NCBI RefSeq assembly: GCF_038007285.1
Contig: NZ_JBBOWX010000001.1
Span: 3,613,501-3,677,500, forward strand
DNA: 64,000 bases
From: Sporosarcina sp. FSL K6-3457
GTDB taxonomy: Bacteria > Bacillota > Bacilli > Bacillales_A > Planococcaceae
Reading direction: 5' to 3'
A program made the translations under genes and the position numbers. Shown here piece by piece: positions 25,935-35,747 of the stretch (position 1 is the first letter of the stretch; each line of letters opens with the position of its first letter). A model generated the notes under the pieces. It had not been told where the DNA came from and searched no databases. It worked only from the letters and a program-made list of their open reading frames with translations.

Positions 25935-27359
25935 TTAACTTGGTAGTAAATTTTGTGATTTTGTTTCGAGTACATTACCGTATTTATCTTTCAGTACAAG
26001 CGTAATGTTCGAACCACTTGGTATACCTGTAACAATTGAGCTATATTCATTATTGCCTTCATAATGCATATCTGTACCATTTATCGTCATAGCATATACT
26101 TCTGGCACCGTATAGGCGACGACTGTATGGAGATCTAAAAATGGTGACTTATTGATAATTAACTTATTAATGTAGTTTTCATTAACGACATTCACTTTAA
26201 TCGTGATAGTAAATCCACTATCGCCAATCACCCCTTTGACGGTCTGTTCGCCAAGTCCAGTCGTATCGACTGCATCCCATGTCACTGACTCATAGCCTTG
26301 CACTTTATCCTTATATGTCACCAATACTCTCTCTGGCAGCTTTGCCTGTTCACCTTGTCTAACGTTAATCATGCCCAACTTCTCAACAGCAATAATATTA
26401 GAGTTAATGACGTCAACGGCAAATGCCCGTTCAGCTGTATTGCCAATCGCATCCGTTACGATAATAGTAAACGGATAATTTTTGGCAGTTTTTGCCACTC
26501 CAGTCAGTTCACCTGTTTGTGTATTTAATTTCACTCCGGAAGGCAGCGAACCTTTACTTTTAAATTCATAAGGTTCCCTGCCGTGCTTGGCCGTAATCTT
26601 TTCCTCATACTCACTGCCCACAGCCGCATTATCTAACTCCACTGTCTCAATTGCTAGGAATGAAGTCGTGATGCCTGCCAGATAATCTAATATCAACTGG
26701 GCATCGTCTTGGGTCAACTTACCATTGCCATCGACATCTGCCGATAACAACATTTCTTTCTCAGTGATTAAATTAGTTCCATCGACATGCTGTAAGATCC
26801 GCATGGCCGCAGCAGCACTCGGTCCATTATCACTAATTACTCCCCCGATTGGTAATTTCCGCTCGATTTTCCCGTGTAATGGATCGAGTAGTAAATCTGC
26901 ACCTGCACGGGCTTTTGCCCGTATGTCACCAATTTCCAACTGGACAGTTTGACCCGCCTCAAATTCAGGCGTCAGCGTATAGGTGATGTACCCAACAACA
27001 GTTGGTTTATTTACCAATGTAGGTTCTTTTACTCCTTCGAATAAAAAGTCAAACTTCAATACGTTGCCTGTAATATCAAAGAGCGAACGATATTGTGTAC
27101 CCGCAAAAATACCGGCTGGCTCAAAACTTTGCAATCGAACTCCTTTTTGATCTGCTGGCACCGTCACCGTCGCATTAACAGAAGTCAAATATGTTGTCTT
27201 GTAAATCGTAATCGGCACTCTGACTTTATCGCCTAGCGAACGAGTTTCACCCACTTCTAACGTCGGACCTGCCGCGGCATGTACGGTGAGTCCGGACAAT
27301 ACAACCAAGAACATCGCCATGAAGAATGCCCATCCATATTTCAAATGTTTCCTATTCAT
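25935..27359 (-). CDS. Secreted cohesin-like, dockerin and Ig-like protein
   Basis: Exported protein of 474 residues, last gene of a three-gene operon. The start is ATG after GAGGAGGGATAGT. After the signal peptide (ending VHAAAG) comes a cohesin-like beta domain (about 32-165; LEVGETRSLGDKVRVPITIY ... VGYITYTLTP). A dockerin-like region follows (about 170-235): the second F-hand is complete (DVDGNGKLTQDDAQLILDYL), the first has lost its calcium loop (NGPSAAAAMRILQHVDG). Then a putative Ig domain of the He_PIG type (LPSGVKLNTQTGELTGVAKT), a further Ig-like domain, and C-terminal module B (LKDKYGNVLETKSQ). A dockerin partner would be a cohesin, and the gene just upstream encodes one. Domain calls are by eye. 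Confidence 0.82.
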   Translation of the reverse strand: MNRKHLKYGWAFFMAMFLVVLSGLTVHAAAGPTLEVGETRSLGDKVRVPITIYKTTYLTSVNATVTVPADQKGVRLQSFEPAGIFAGTQYRSLFDITGNVLKFDFLFEGVKEPTLVNKPTVVGYITYTLTPEFEAGQTVQLEIGDIRAKARAGADLLLDPLHGKIERKLPIGGVISDNGPSAAAAMRILQHVDGTNLITEKEMLLSADVDGNGKLTQDDAQLILDYLAGITTSFLAIETVELDNAAVGSEYEEKITAKHGREPYEFKSKGSLPSGVKLNTQTGELTGVAKTAKNYPFTIIVTDAIGNTAERAFAVDVINSNIIAVEKLGMINVRQGEQAKLPERVLVTYKDKVQGYESVTWDAVDTTGLGEQTVKGVIGDSGFTITIKVNVVNENYINKLIINKSPFLDLHTVVAYTVPEVYAMTINGTDMHYEGNNEYSSIVTGIPSGSNITLVLKDKYGNVLETKSQNLLPS

Positions 27360-27370
27360 ACTATCCCTCC

Positions 27371-28144
27371 TCATTTAACCGTAAATTCATGCCGCACAGG
27401 TTTGTTCAACTTACCACCACTAATTGAGCGAAGCTGATCTGTAATTTCCAGCGTATGCTTAACTTTAGTATACGGATTTTTCGGTGACACTTTGAATGTC
27501 GTCGCATCAATCTGCGTGATAATCACTTCAACAGCCACCGTACCCCTTTTGACAGTAACAGTTTGATTATTAAGCGTCGCTGGATTGTAAGGTGTGCTTA
27601 AACGAATCGTCCATTCCTTGTTCACATCAACAGTTCCCGGATGTTCTTTCACTTCACCAGTAAACGGTTTTACTTGCCCATCCAACACTTGCGCAGCTAT
27701 TTCTCTCCCTTGTGCATCAAATAACTTAACATTTTTCAACGTTAGATTTATCGTGGAACCGATGCTAGCTGAAGGGACAGAAACGGAAAAATCAATGACA
27801 GTGCCTTTCATCGACACACCCGTTGTCTGCGCCCATGCCACAGCCACTTTGCCAGGCTCCGCACTATTGAGAGATTTCAACTGGTTAGACCACGCTGTCC
27901 CCTCTTTCACAGTCCTCATCGTCAATAATGTCGGATCATACACCATCTCAAAAGATCCACTCGCAATTCGTTCATCACTGTCGATAAAAACAGATAGATT
28001 AACCGTCCCAGTCTTTTCCACATAAACCGTAGAAACCCCAACAACAGGCTTGCTAATCGCATGCGCTAGTGTAGCCGGCAATAGCAATATAAACAGACTT
28101 AACATTATAAATACTCTTATACTTTTCATAAATAGAACGGGCAT
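27371..28144 (-). CDS. Secreted cohesin-domain protein with C-terminal module A
   Basis: Exported protein of about 257 residues. Signal peptide KSIRVFIMLSLFILLLPATL-AHA. The cohesin pattern runs over about 32-165: VYVEKTGTVNLSVFIDSDER, IASGSFEMVYDPTLLTM, GTVIDFSVSVPSASIGSTIN and NVKLFDAQGREIAAQVLDGQ. Then comes module A beginning VNKEWTIRLSTPYNPATLNN. The stop codon is followed at once by the ribosome site of the dockerin gene. Two starts are possible: ATG 28144, which with its GGGG site lies inside a hairpin, or ATG 28129, which has no ribosome site. Likely docking partner of the downstream dockerin protein; untested. Confidence 0.82.
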   Translation of the reverse strand: MPVLFMKSIRVFIMLSLFILLLPATLAHAISKPVVGVSTVYVEKTGTVNLSVFIDSDERIASGSFEMVYDPTLLTMRTVKEGTAWSNQLKSLNSAEPGKVAVAWAQTTGVSMKGTVIDFSVSVPSASIGSTINLTLKNVKLFDAQGREIAAQVLDGQVKPFTGEVKEHPGTVDVNKEWTIRLSTPYNPATLNNQTVTVKRGTVAVEVIITQIDATTFKVSPKNPYTKVKHTLEITDQLRSISGGKLNKPVRHEFTVK

Positions 28145-28158
28145 GACGAATCATGCCC
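28139..28158 (-). promoter_or_regulatory. Hairpin covering ribosome site and start of the cohesin gene
   Basis: On the minus strand GGGCATGA-TTCG-TCATGCCC forms an 8-bp perfect stem with a TTCG loop. The GGGG that could serve as ribosome binding site is in the 5' arm and the first ATG in the 3' arm. It lies in the 32-bp gap after the VWA-like gene, so it could act as translational coupling or attenuation. Confidence 0.65.
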
Positions 28159-28176
28159 CTTGCCCCCTTTTTTTTA

Positions 28177-31050
28177 TTAATGAGCTTCGAATCGTAACTG
28201 ATCCAATGAATAGTATTCAAGTATCAAATCAAATAGATAAGGATTATCAAATAATGTTTGAATTGAATTATAACCGAATGGAATACTCGTATCTGGCTCA
28301 AATCCTACAGGATAATGTGTGGCAATGCGCTCCAATTCATCCCCCGCAGCATTATAAGCAATAACCTCAATAAAACTATTAACTGTCAAACCTGCCCGGC
28401 TAAATGTATAGCGATTGCCACTCGATGGGTTGGAAACCGGTAGCTCTTGTCCATCTACTCGTACACCTAGTCGACTCACATCACTATGCGCTTCAATATT
28501 ACCACTGATCAAATACCCCGATGAGTTAAACGTCAATTCTTGAATATATTTCCCTGGTACAACAATACCGATATCATTCAAGTCGTACATAGACATAATC
28601 ATATCATAACGATTATTATCACTCACAAGATCCGCTAGCGTTTTAATCCCTTCAAGCAAATCGTAAGGTAGCAATACTTGAACAATCGCAGAATCTGTAA
28701 ACTCTCCGTCTACTGTTCTACCAATAATCGTCGCTTCTCCTACCCCAACTGGCGTTACAATACCATCACGCACAATGGCCACGGATTCGTCTGTACTTGT
28801 CCAAATTACTTGCTGATTCGTTGCATTTGTCGGATTAACCCTATAATCGATGGTCGCTTTTTGTGGACCAAAGTTACCATTCGGTTGTTGCATAAAGAGC
28901 AACTCTTTTTGCTGGAACACAATCGACGTCACACGACCATCTGCCCCCGCACCTACTGTGACATAGACTGTATACGTTATCGCGTTACCATTCGGCGCTG
29001 TAACAATCACTTTTACTTGTGCTTTGCCATCTATAACAGCCAAATTATGCATTTCAACTTTCGAATTGCGGTCTTCTGCTTTTGCTTCTACCATTAACGT
29101 TGGAAAATTGCCTGCTGGAACAACATGGTTAACATAAGTTGTCGTATTTGGATTGAATCCGGCAACCGGAATATTATTAATGGACAAGCTATGCAACTTA
29201 GCATTAGATGAGACCTTGCGCTCAATCAGATTTCTCCATTTCACTGAACCATTTTGAAGATAGTCTTGTAAAGCACCGTCTACCTCCAAATGTTGGAATG
29301 TGAAACCAGTTCCTTCAGCACTGATCATCCCTTTCCCAGTAAGCAACACTTTATGTCTACCTGCTGCACTAAAGTTCAAACGGCTATAATCCTTTGTATA
29401 GTTATTCGAACGGTCACTCGCTTTGCCATGGAATTCTATATCACCTAACTGAATAAAGTTACCATCTACACGTAACACACCATCCGTTAAATGACCTTGG
29501 TCATTCGATGGTTGCATCATATAGTTATAGTCTCTTTTCGCATGGTTTCGCTGGCTAGATGTTGAAAAATCTCCGTATACATGGACATAGTCTCCATCGC
29601 CTTCTCCATAGTTAGCAGTTGTTGTATCCATTGAGCCTTTAATCATCGTCAACCAACCGTCCGCAATGGCATAGTCACCAAAAATACGAACCGTCCCGTG
29701 ATTGATAAAGAGCTGACCACTCGTTTGGCGAATATTCCCTTTGTCACGCGTTAGAGCCATCGACTCCGCCGAACCGACTTGTACAAGCCCTCCGCCGACA
29801 TTTAACGAACGATTGGTAGTGAATGCTTCGTCTCGTAAATTGTCACCGTTGATGATTAAATTCCCTTCAATGAACAACTTACCTTTTTGAACGTTGAAAA
29901 ACCCTTTTTGCGTTACATTTCCTTTTGCCCGAACAGTACCGCCGCCAAGTTCGACACTACCTTCTTGCTCAAAATGATTAGCAACGGACAGTGATTGACC
30001 ATTCAAATCGAGCACACCTCGGATTTGTTGGTTATAACGGTTGACATTCACTTCCGCAACTGATGCACCACCAAAATCACCGTTTACACGTAACAAACCA
30101 TTTTGTGTGAATGTTTGACTCACGTTTAATTGACTATTGTTTAAAGCAATGGACGAACCCTTCTTCTGTTCCACATTGTTCGCCGTTATGATGCCACGAT
30201 TTTCTGCGCGTAGTTGCGCACAAGGCTGCAGAATAATATCGCCTGTAACTGTTAATTTATAACCATTTAAGTCAACTTGGACATTCTCTTGGATTAATAA
30301 GCCATTCGGTTCGTTGACATGATCTGTTAATGTCCAATTACTCCCCACTTCCCGTCCACTAAAACCAACGATTGTAGACTTCAATGCCCCCAAATCTTTC
30401 CGAAGGTCAATCGAGCGTATTGCATGATGGTAATTTCCACCCGTTTTCTGCGCAATGCTTGTTAAATTCGTTTCGTCAATATCCATTCCAGAACCAAAAC
30501 CGAATACATGGATCGTTACATCCTGTTCATATGCTTGACGTGCCAACTCTAAAGACTTTTCGTTGTTAATCGAATTCCCTGTCGTCATAGCGATAATCAT
30601 TTTATCGTTACTACTATTACTTTTAGCAAACTCACCTAACGCTGCCGTAAGTCCCGTACTTAAATCATTACCACCGCGCGTGTTATCATCGTTATTCGAA
30701 AATGAGTGCAATGCTGCTCTCGTTTCAAAACGATTAGCTGTTAACTCACTATGCTTTACCGCACGGTCGTTAAAACCTATAACTGCGACCCTATCTTCTT
30801 CAGGTAAAGCATCTATATACTGGATCGCTTCCGAAATATACGTATCATTAGATGTTGGATTTGAAGCAATATTTATATTCAACATTGCCTCAGAGTCGTT
30901 AATGACAAAAATAACATCTGTCCCTCTATCTACACTACAGCTCTTACCATAGCTACCTTCCGTACTTGCTTGCCCAATTGTTGGCACCCATACAATGGAC
31001 GCTAACAATAATACTGTTAAAAATAATGTAATTTTCTTATGTACCTTCAT
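28177..31050 (-). CDS. Large secreted VWA-like protein with beta-helix-like core
   Basis: Exported protein of 957 residues, first of the cohesin operon. Signal peptide VHKKITLFLTVLLLASIVWV. The VWA-like fold (about 45-215) keeps the hydrophobic frame (VIFVINDSEAML, NDKMIIAMTTGNS, IHVFGFGSGMDIDETNLTSI) but has lost MIDAS residues. A long region rich in short G-N-D turns follows (about 225-610, e.g. GVLDLNGQSLSVANHFEQEG), suggesting a beta-helix. Then a cadherin-like domain, a Big_2 Ig domain (VNPTNATNQQVIWTSTDESV), motif C (LVSDNNRYDMIMSMYDLNDI), module B (IEVIAYNAAGDELERIATHY) and a second motif C at the very end (LFDNPYLFDLILEYYSLDQL). Start ATG after AGGAAGAGGAAAA. Structural/adhesive role presumed. 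Confidence 0.85.
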   Translation of the reverse strand: MKVHKKITLFLTVLLLASIVWVPTIGQASTEGSYGKSCSVDRGTDVIFVINDSEAMLNINIASNPTSNDTYISEAIQYIDALPEEDRVAVIGFNDRAVKHSELTANRFETRAALHSFSNNDDNTRGGNDLSTGLTAALGEFAKSNSSNDKMIIAMTTGNSINNEKSLELARQAYEQDVTIHVFGFGSGMDIDETNLTSIAQKTGGNYHHAIRSIDLRKDLGALKSTIVGFSGREVGSNWTLTDHVNEPNGLLIQENVQVDLNGYKLTVTGDIILQPCAQLRAENRGIITANNVEQKKGSSIALNNSQLNVSQTFTQNGLLRVNGDFGGASVAEVNVNRYNQQIRGVLDLNGQSLSVANHFEQEGSVELGGGTVRAKGNVTQKGFFNVQKGKLFIEGNLIINGDNLRDEAFTTNRSLNVGGGLVQVGSAESMALTRDKGNIRQTSGQLFINHGTVRIFGDYAIADGWLTMIKGSMDTTTANYGEGDGDYVHVYGDFSTSSQRNHAKRDYNYMMQPSNDQGHLTDGVLRVDGNFIQLGDIEFHGKASDRSNNYTKDYSRLNFSAAGRHKVLLTGKGMISAEGTGFTFQHLEVDGALQDYLQNGSVKWRNLIERKVSSNAKLHSLSINNIPVAGFNPNTTTYVNHVVPAGNFPTLMVEAKAEDRNSKVEMHNLAVIDGKAQVKVIVTAPNGNAITYTVYVTVGAGADGRVTSIVFQQKELLFMQQPNGNFGPQKATIDYRVNPTNATNQQVIWTSTDESVAIVRDGIVTPVGVGEATIIGRTVDGEFTDSAIVQVLLPYDLLEGIKTLADLVSDNNRYDMIMSMYDLNDIGIVVPGKYIQELTFNSSGYLISGNIEAHSDVSRLGVRVDGQELPVSNPSSGNRYTFSRAGLTVNSFIEVIAYNAAGDELERIATHYPVGFEPDTSIPFGYNSIQTLFDNPYLFDLILEYYSLDQLRFEAH

Positions 31051-31163
31051 TTTTCCTCTTCCTTTCCGATATCTATTATAGGAACTTCAATTTCACCTTG
31101 GTCCCCCTCATTTTTTCGGCAACCTTAGACAGATACTACATTGACAAGAAGGAGCTATGTAAC

Positions 31164-31775
31164 ATGTTCAAAAAAGTAACGTCGCTACTGCTACTTGCAA
31201 CCCTCTTCCTATTTGGGGTTCATCCCGCAAGTGCCGTAACGTTTGACTTCCAACTCATTACAGATTCAGAAAAAAGTTGGACGATTACGTTCAATGAGAA
31301 TGTAAATGAGCGAGCAGACTTGAATTCGATTCATATACAATCTGCTAACAAAGTGGAGCACGAGGTCTCTAGTGTATTATCGGACGATTCCACAAAAATT
31401 ATAGTGAAACCGACAAAACCTTATCGATTTGGGACCGAATACACACTTGTCATTCCAAAAGGCTTAACATCTGTAAAAGGAACTCCATTAAAAGAGGATG
31501 TGACAAAATCATTCACATTGCAAAGTACATACATCGACACCATTGAAACAGACTCAACTTCATGGCTGACGAATGTCGTTGTACAAAGAAAAAGTTCAGA
31601 TGTGTCTCACATGACTGTCTCACTAGAAGGTTTTTTAGAAGAAATGACACTTCTTCGTCAAAACAACCAATTCTCGCGTGGTATAAGAGGTCTTGCAGCT
31701 GGTCAAACAGTTATCATCCGTGCATACGATGAAAACAATCAGTTACTTGAAACACAGTACTATGACGTTAAGTAA
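31164..31775 (+). CDS. Small secreted protein of module A plus module B (203 aa)
   Basis: Exported protein of 203 residues. The start is ATG after AAGGAGCTATGTAAC. Signal peptide MFKKVTSLLLLATLFLFGVH ending ASA. Module A (about 32-125): SEKSWTITFNENVNERADLN ... IIVKPTKPYRFGTEYTLVIP. Module B (about 130-200) ends VIIRAYDENNQLLETQYY. It is 18 bp upstream of a 1291-residue surface protein. A paralogue of exactly the same length and architecture (52438-53049) likewise sits next to a giant repeat protein. Perhaps a chaperone, anchor or co-subunit of the large partner; inferred from pairing only. Confidence 0.82.
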   Translation: MFKKVTSLLLLATLFLFGVHPASAVTFDFQLITDSEKSWTITFNENVNERADLNSIHIQSANKVEHEVSSVLSDDSTKIIVKPTKPYRFGTEYTLVIPKGLTSVKGTPLKEDVTKSFTLQSTYIDTIETDSTSWLTNVVVQRKSSDVSHMTVSLEGFLEEMTLLRQNNQFSRGIRGLAAGQTVIIRAYDENNQLLETQYYDVK

Positions 31776-31793
31776 TATAGGAGGAATTTTTAC

Positions 31794-34700
31794 ATGAAGA
31801 AAACATTATCGCTACTTATGACATTTATGCTCATTCTTTTAACAATTGGCCCACTTCCCCCTGTATTTGCAGCATCGTTCCCCGGAACCATTACGGGAAG
31901 CACTGCAACGAGCGGTTTAGACGGGAAAGGTTCAATTACTGTATCCAACGCTACACCAGGCGCCACGCTAAGATTGACACCTCAATCAGGTGGGACATCT
32001 AATACGATTTCCTCCGCAACAGGTAGCGACACATTCAATAATGTAGAGCCTGGTATTTATACTGTCACCCAAGAATATGGAGGTGAGATTTCAGCACCTT
32101 CTAACGAAGCAAAAGTACTGCCGAGCTCCGTGTTGTTGGCAGAACCAAACCAAAGTGGAGTCATTACCGTGTCAGGTGCAAAAGCAGGTGCAAAACTAAC
32201 AATTCACCATGACAAAATCGGCTTTCTTCCACGAGAAACATCAGCCAATAACAGCGGTGTCGGGTTTTACAACGTCGGATATGCGGCTGAACAAGTACCG
32301 CCTGGTAAAAACTATCGTGTCGTACAAACGATAAACGGTGTGTCAAGCTCCGAGTCCAATTCGATTGACATCGCACCAGAACGTGTTCGCTTAACCGTCA
32401 CCATTTCAGGTGCTGGCGCAAACAATAACGGTGGGGCCATTCGAGTAGACGACACCAAAAAAGGTAATCGCCTATTTCTTTACAAAGTGGCTTCTGGGAC
32501 AGAACCAGTCATTCGAACAGTTGAAGCAGAAGATACGTACACATTTACTGGACTAAGTGCTGGAGAATACTACGTTGTCCAAGAAGAAAATGGCGCGGAA
32601 AGTCCTCAGTCTAACTACGTTAAAATTATTGATGAAATGGCACCAACAATTGAACTCGTCGGTCCTTCAGAAGACCGCGTTTCCATGCCAAAAGATAATA
32701 GCAACTGGGAATACCCGGTAAGCGTAGGTGATGTCACGACAACTGACAATATTAGTACACCAACTATCGAGATTAAAATCGACCCTGATCGTAAAATCAA
32801 CACACCCGGTGTCTATAAAATCACGTATACCGCTACTGATGAGGCAAACAATAAATCAACCGTTACCAAAACAGTCACTGTTGCACCTCCAACACTAGAA
32901 ATTGATAAAGTTGTTAATACATTTATTCCTGGAGAAAATCCACCCGGTCGTGCAACAGGAGATATTTGGGTGAATAACGTTATGGGTGAAGCAACGTTAA
33001 GAGTGTATCAAGACCCAGGCGGTAAACCGATTAAAACAATTACACGCGCCAACGACAGTTCTATGGGTGTCTTTGAAATAACAGATATTCCAGTTGGCAC
33101 AACATACTATGTAACACAAGTCGTCAATGGCATTGAAGGTGAACCTTCGCCGCGGATCGATATTAAAGATACAACAAAACCAACGATTCAGCTTCACAAT
33201 AGTAGTGTAGTAGAATTTGTACGTGGCGATACTTACACAGAGTACGGTGCCACAGCAACAGATAACCTTGATAATTCAGCGGAGTTATCTTCCAACATCG
33301 CTATTGATAGTGGCAATGTCAACATGAGTGTCCCTGGAAAATATACAGTGACATATAATGTAACTGACAATGCGGGTAACCGTGCAGATACTGTGACTCG
33401 AACAGTCTACGTAAAGCCACATGCTGTCATTGCAATCGGTAGTAATGCTGACCTCGGTGAAGTTGGCGTGAGTAATGCGTTTCCAGGTACTGTATTAAAA
33501 CTATACAGCACATCAGACAGCACAACACCTATTGCAGTTTCTCTACCATTACCAGCAGGTGTCACAACATATGTCTTTAAATCACCAACGAGAGCAGACG
33601 GTACCGTCATCAATCCTAATGCAAAAATCCCACCAGGCAGTTACTATGTCGTGCAAGAATTTTCGATTAGTGGTGGTGAAATATTGGAAAGTATGCGTTC
33701 GAATATCGTTGATATCCGCGATACGAATCGTCCATATATTACAATTGAAGGTCCAGAAAACTTATTTTTCACTTGGGACAAAACAAAAAATCAGTACACA
33801 TACGATGGAACAAATAACATCGGTGCATTTTTAGATCCTGGTGCTACTGCAGAAGACTATTTAGATGATCATGCAGAATTAACCCAAAACATTAAAAAGA
33901 AAGTAACATTCGGTACAACCATTCTTTGTAATGAAAACATTTTAACGAACCCAGCTTGTGATAATCCAATAGATATTGAAGTACCTGGTATCTATACGAT
34001 TACGTACAGCGTTACAACAAAACGTGGCGCAAAGGCTGATGACAAACAACGAACCATTACAGTTGCACCACCAAAAGTAGGAAAACTAACTGCTGAAGCA
34101 GGTAAAAGCACGATTGCAGTTGACGATGTTTTCCTCCATGTAAAAGCTGTTACGACGGTTAATCTCTATAACACATATGAACAGTTAATCGAATCGATTC
34201 CTCCGTCAAATGACGGCACAGTCTTATTCACAGAAATTCCTGCTGGTCTTGGTTATTACGTTACCCAGACTGTCAACGGTGTTGAAAGTGCACCTTCCAA
34301 CCCTATCAATGTGACATTATTTGAAACAGCAAATGAGGCTGCGCTCATTACATCATTTGAATTTGCGCTTGAGCGTGCGATAGGCGTGATTGACCATAAA
34401 GCAGGAACGATTGAGGTTGTCGTCCCTAAAGATACTGTTATCACGAGCTTAAAAGCAAAGTTTGAAGCGACAGGCAGTGTAAAAGTTAACAACGTAGAAC
34501 AAATAAGCGGAAACACTCCACAGAACTTCTCAAGTCCTGTGAAGTATACAGTTACGCCAGCTGATGGTAAACAACCAAAAGACTATATCGTTACTGTCAC
34601 AAAGGAAAGCTTTAAAACAGAAGCATGGACAACGACCGTACGTAAAGCGGTATCGTTCTCTCTAGCCGGCTCTACACATACTTTATTGCCAAATGAAGTA

Positions 34701-35669
34701 TTAGAAGGCAAGAAAAAAGGCATTAGTTTTGTTGGCCAAGACCGAGCAATTCATGTGCCTGCTGCCAATGTGATTGAGACCACTTCACCATCATTGACAG
34801 TTCAAACACAAGCTTTAGTAACCAACTCGACAGATCCAGCTTGGAGTAAAAATATTAAACAATCCATGGACATCCGCTGGGGGAATTCGACACAACCTTT
34901 CATGCAGCCGATTGAAATTGAAATTGCTAATCCAGATGGCAAAAAGTTCGCACGATTAGTTCGTGCAAACAATCAGTTATATGCCATCATTCAACCAAGC
35001 GAAATGCAAGGCAGTAACATTGTTGGTCTAGCAACTGAATCAGGCACTTATGCGCTAATCGATGACCTTGCAAAACCAAGTATTCAACCAAGCACAACAA
35101 ACGGCCAAACAACATATCGCTTGTCTACTGCTGCCGTTGGTGCACAAATTTACTATACGACAAATAGTAGCCATATCGCATTTGATCGTAGTGCACGGAA
35201 GGCTTCATTAAACAACTATGCGTTAGACAGCACACTAGCAAACTTATCCGATTGGACGCTTTATACACCAGGTCAACAGATTTCTGTACCTGCTGGTGAA
35301 CTCTACGCGTTTGTTATGAAGGACCGAGTCATTAGTCCACTCAATCATGTAGAAGCAATCACATCAACCAATTGGAGAGCCACTGTAAATCGTCCAACGA
35401 GCCATATTTTCACAATTAAGTTCAATGCAAGAGTAGATCGTAAAGCGTTATACAGCGACATGATTTATGTCACGGATGATGTGACGAATGAGAAAGTAGA
35501 CACGCGTTTAGAATTAAGCAAAGACGGCAAATCTATTTCCGTTATTCCAACGAAAGCTTATACGCGCGGCAAACAATACACACTTCATATCGAGCGTCAG
35601 TTTAAAGGCAACACAAAAAACAATGAGTTTTTGAAACAACCATTGACGCAGACGTTTATTGCACAATGA
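31794..35669 (+). CDS. Giant secreted Ig-repeat protein (1291 aa)
   Basis: Exported structural or adhesive protein. Start ATG after ATAGGAGGAATTTTTAC; signal peptide KKTLSLLMTFMLILLTIGPL. The first 840 residues alternate two repeat types: a short beta repeat ending in patterns like NVEPGIYTVTQEYGGEISAP, SAGEYYVVQEENGAESPQSN and PAGLGYYVTQTVNGVESAPS (about six copies), and DUF5011-like Ig domains (INTPGVYKITYTATDEANNK, MSVPGKYTVTYNVTDNAGNR, IEVPGIYTITYSVTTKRGAK). Next comes a cadherin-like domain (about 850-945), a chitobiase-like segment, and C-terminal module A (IFTIKFNARVDRKALYSDMI ... SVIPTKAYTRGKQYTLHIER). No anchor recognised. Pairs with the 203-residue protein in front. Confidence 0.85.
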   Translation: MKKTLSLLMTFMLILLTIGPLPPVFAASFPGTITGSTATSGLDGKGSITVSNATPGATLRLTPQSGGTSNTISSATGSDTFNNVEPGIYTVTQEYGGEISAPSNEAKVLPSSVLLAEPNQSGVITVSGAKAGAKLTIHHDKIGFLPRETSANNSGVGFYNVGYAAEQVPPGKNYRVVQTINGVSSSESNSIDIAPERVRLTVTISGAGANNNGGAIRVDDTKKGNRLFLYKVASGTEPVIRTVEAEDTYTFTGLSAGEYYVVQEENGAESPQSNYVKIIDEMAPTIELVGPSEDRVSMPKDNSNWEYPVSVGDVTTTDNISTPTIEIKIDPDRKINTPGVYKITYTATDEANNKSTVTKTVTVAPPTLEIDKVVNTFIPGENPPGRATGDIWVNNVMGEATLRVYQDPGGKPIKTITRANDSSMGVFEITDIPVGTTYYVTQVVNGIEGEPSPRIDIKDTTKPTIQLHNSSVVEFVRGDTYTEYGATATDNLDNSAELSSNIAIDSGNVNMSVPGKYTVTYNVTDNAGNRADTVTRTVYVKPHAVIAIGSNADLGEVGVSNAFPGTVLKLYSTSDSTTPIAVSLPLPAGVTTYVFKSPTRADGTVINPNAKIPPGSYYVVQEFSISGGEILESMRSNIVDIRDTNRPYITIEGPENLFFTWDKTKNQYTYDGTNNIGAFLDPGATAEDYLDDHAELTQNIKKKVTFGTTILCNENILTNPACDNPIDIEVPGIYTITYSVTTKRGAKADDKQRTITVAPPKVGKLTAEAGKSTIAVDDVFLHVKAVTTVNLYNTYEQLIESIPPSNDGTVLFTEIPAGLGYYVTQTVNGVESAPSNPINVTLFETANEAALITSFEFALERAIGVIDHKAGTIEVVVPKDTVITSLKAKFEATGSVKVNNVEQISGNTPQNFSSPVKYTVTPADGKQPKDYIVTVTKESFKTEAWTTTVRKAVSFSLAGSTHTLLPNEVLEGKKKGISFVGQDRAIHVPAANVIETTSPSLTVQTQALVTNSTDPAWSKNIKQSMDIRWGNSTQPFMQPIEIEIANPDGKKFARLVRANNQLYAIIQPSEMQGSNIVGLATESGTYALIDDLAKPSIQPSTTNGQTTYRLSTAAVGAQIYYTTNSSHIAFDRSARKASLNNYALDSTLANLSDWTLYTPGQQISVPAGELYAFVMKDRVISPLNHVEAITSTNWRATVNRPTSHIFTIKFNARVDRKALYSDMIYVTDDVTNEKVDTRLELSKDGKSISVIPTKAYTRGKQYTLHIERQFKGNTKNNEFLKQPLTQTFIAQ

Positions 35670-35672
35670 GTA

Positions 35673-35716
35673 AAAGCGATTGGCCCGTAATTAATGGGAC
35701 CAATCGCTTTTTTTAT
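35673..35716 (+). terminator. Intrinsic terminator after the 1291-aa gene
   Basis: AAAGCGATTGG(CCC) / (GGG)ACCAATCGCTTT stem around GTAATTAAT, followed by TTTTTT on the plus strand. Confidence 0.87.
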
Positions 35717-35747
35717 AATTGTGAAGAAAATATGATAAAAAACCTAC

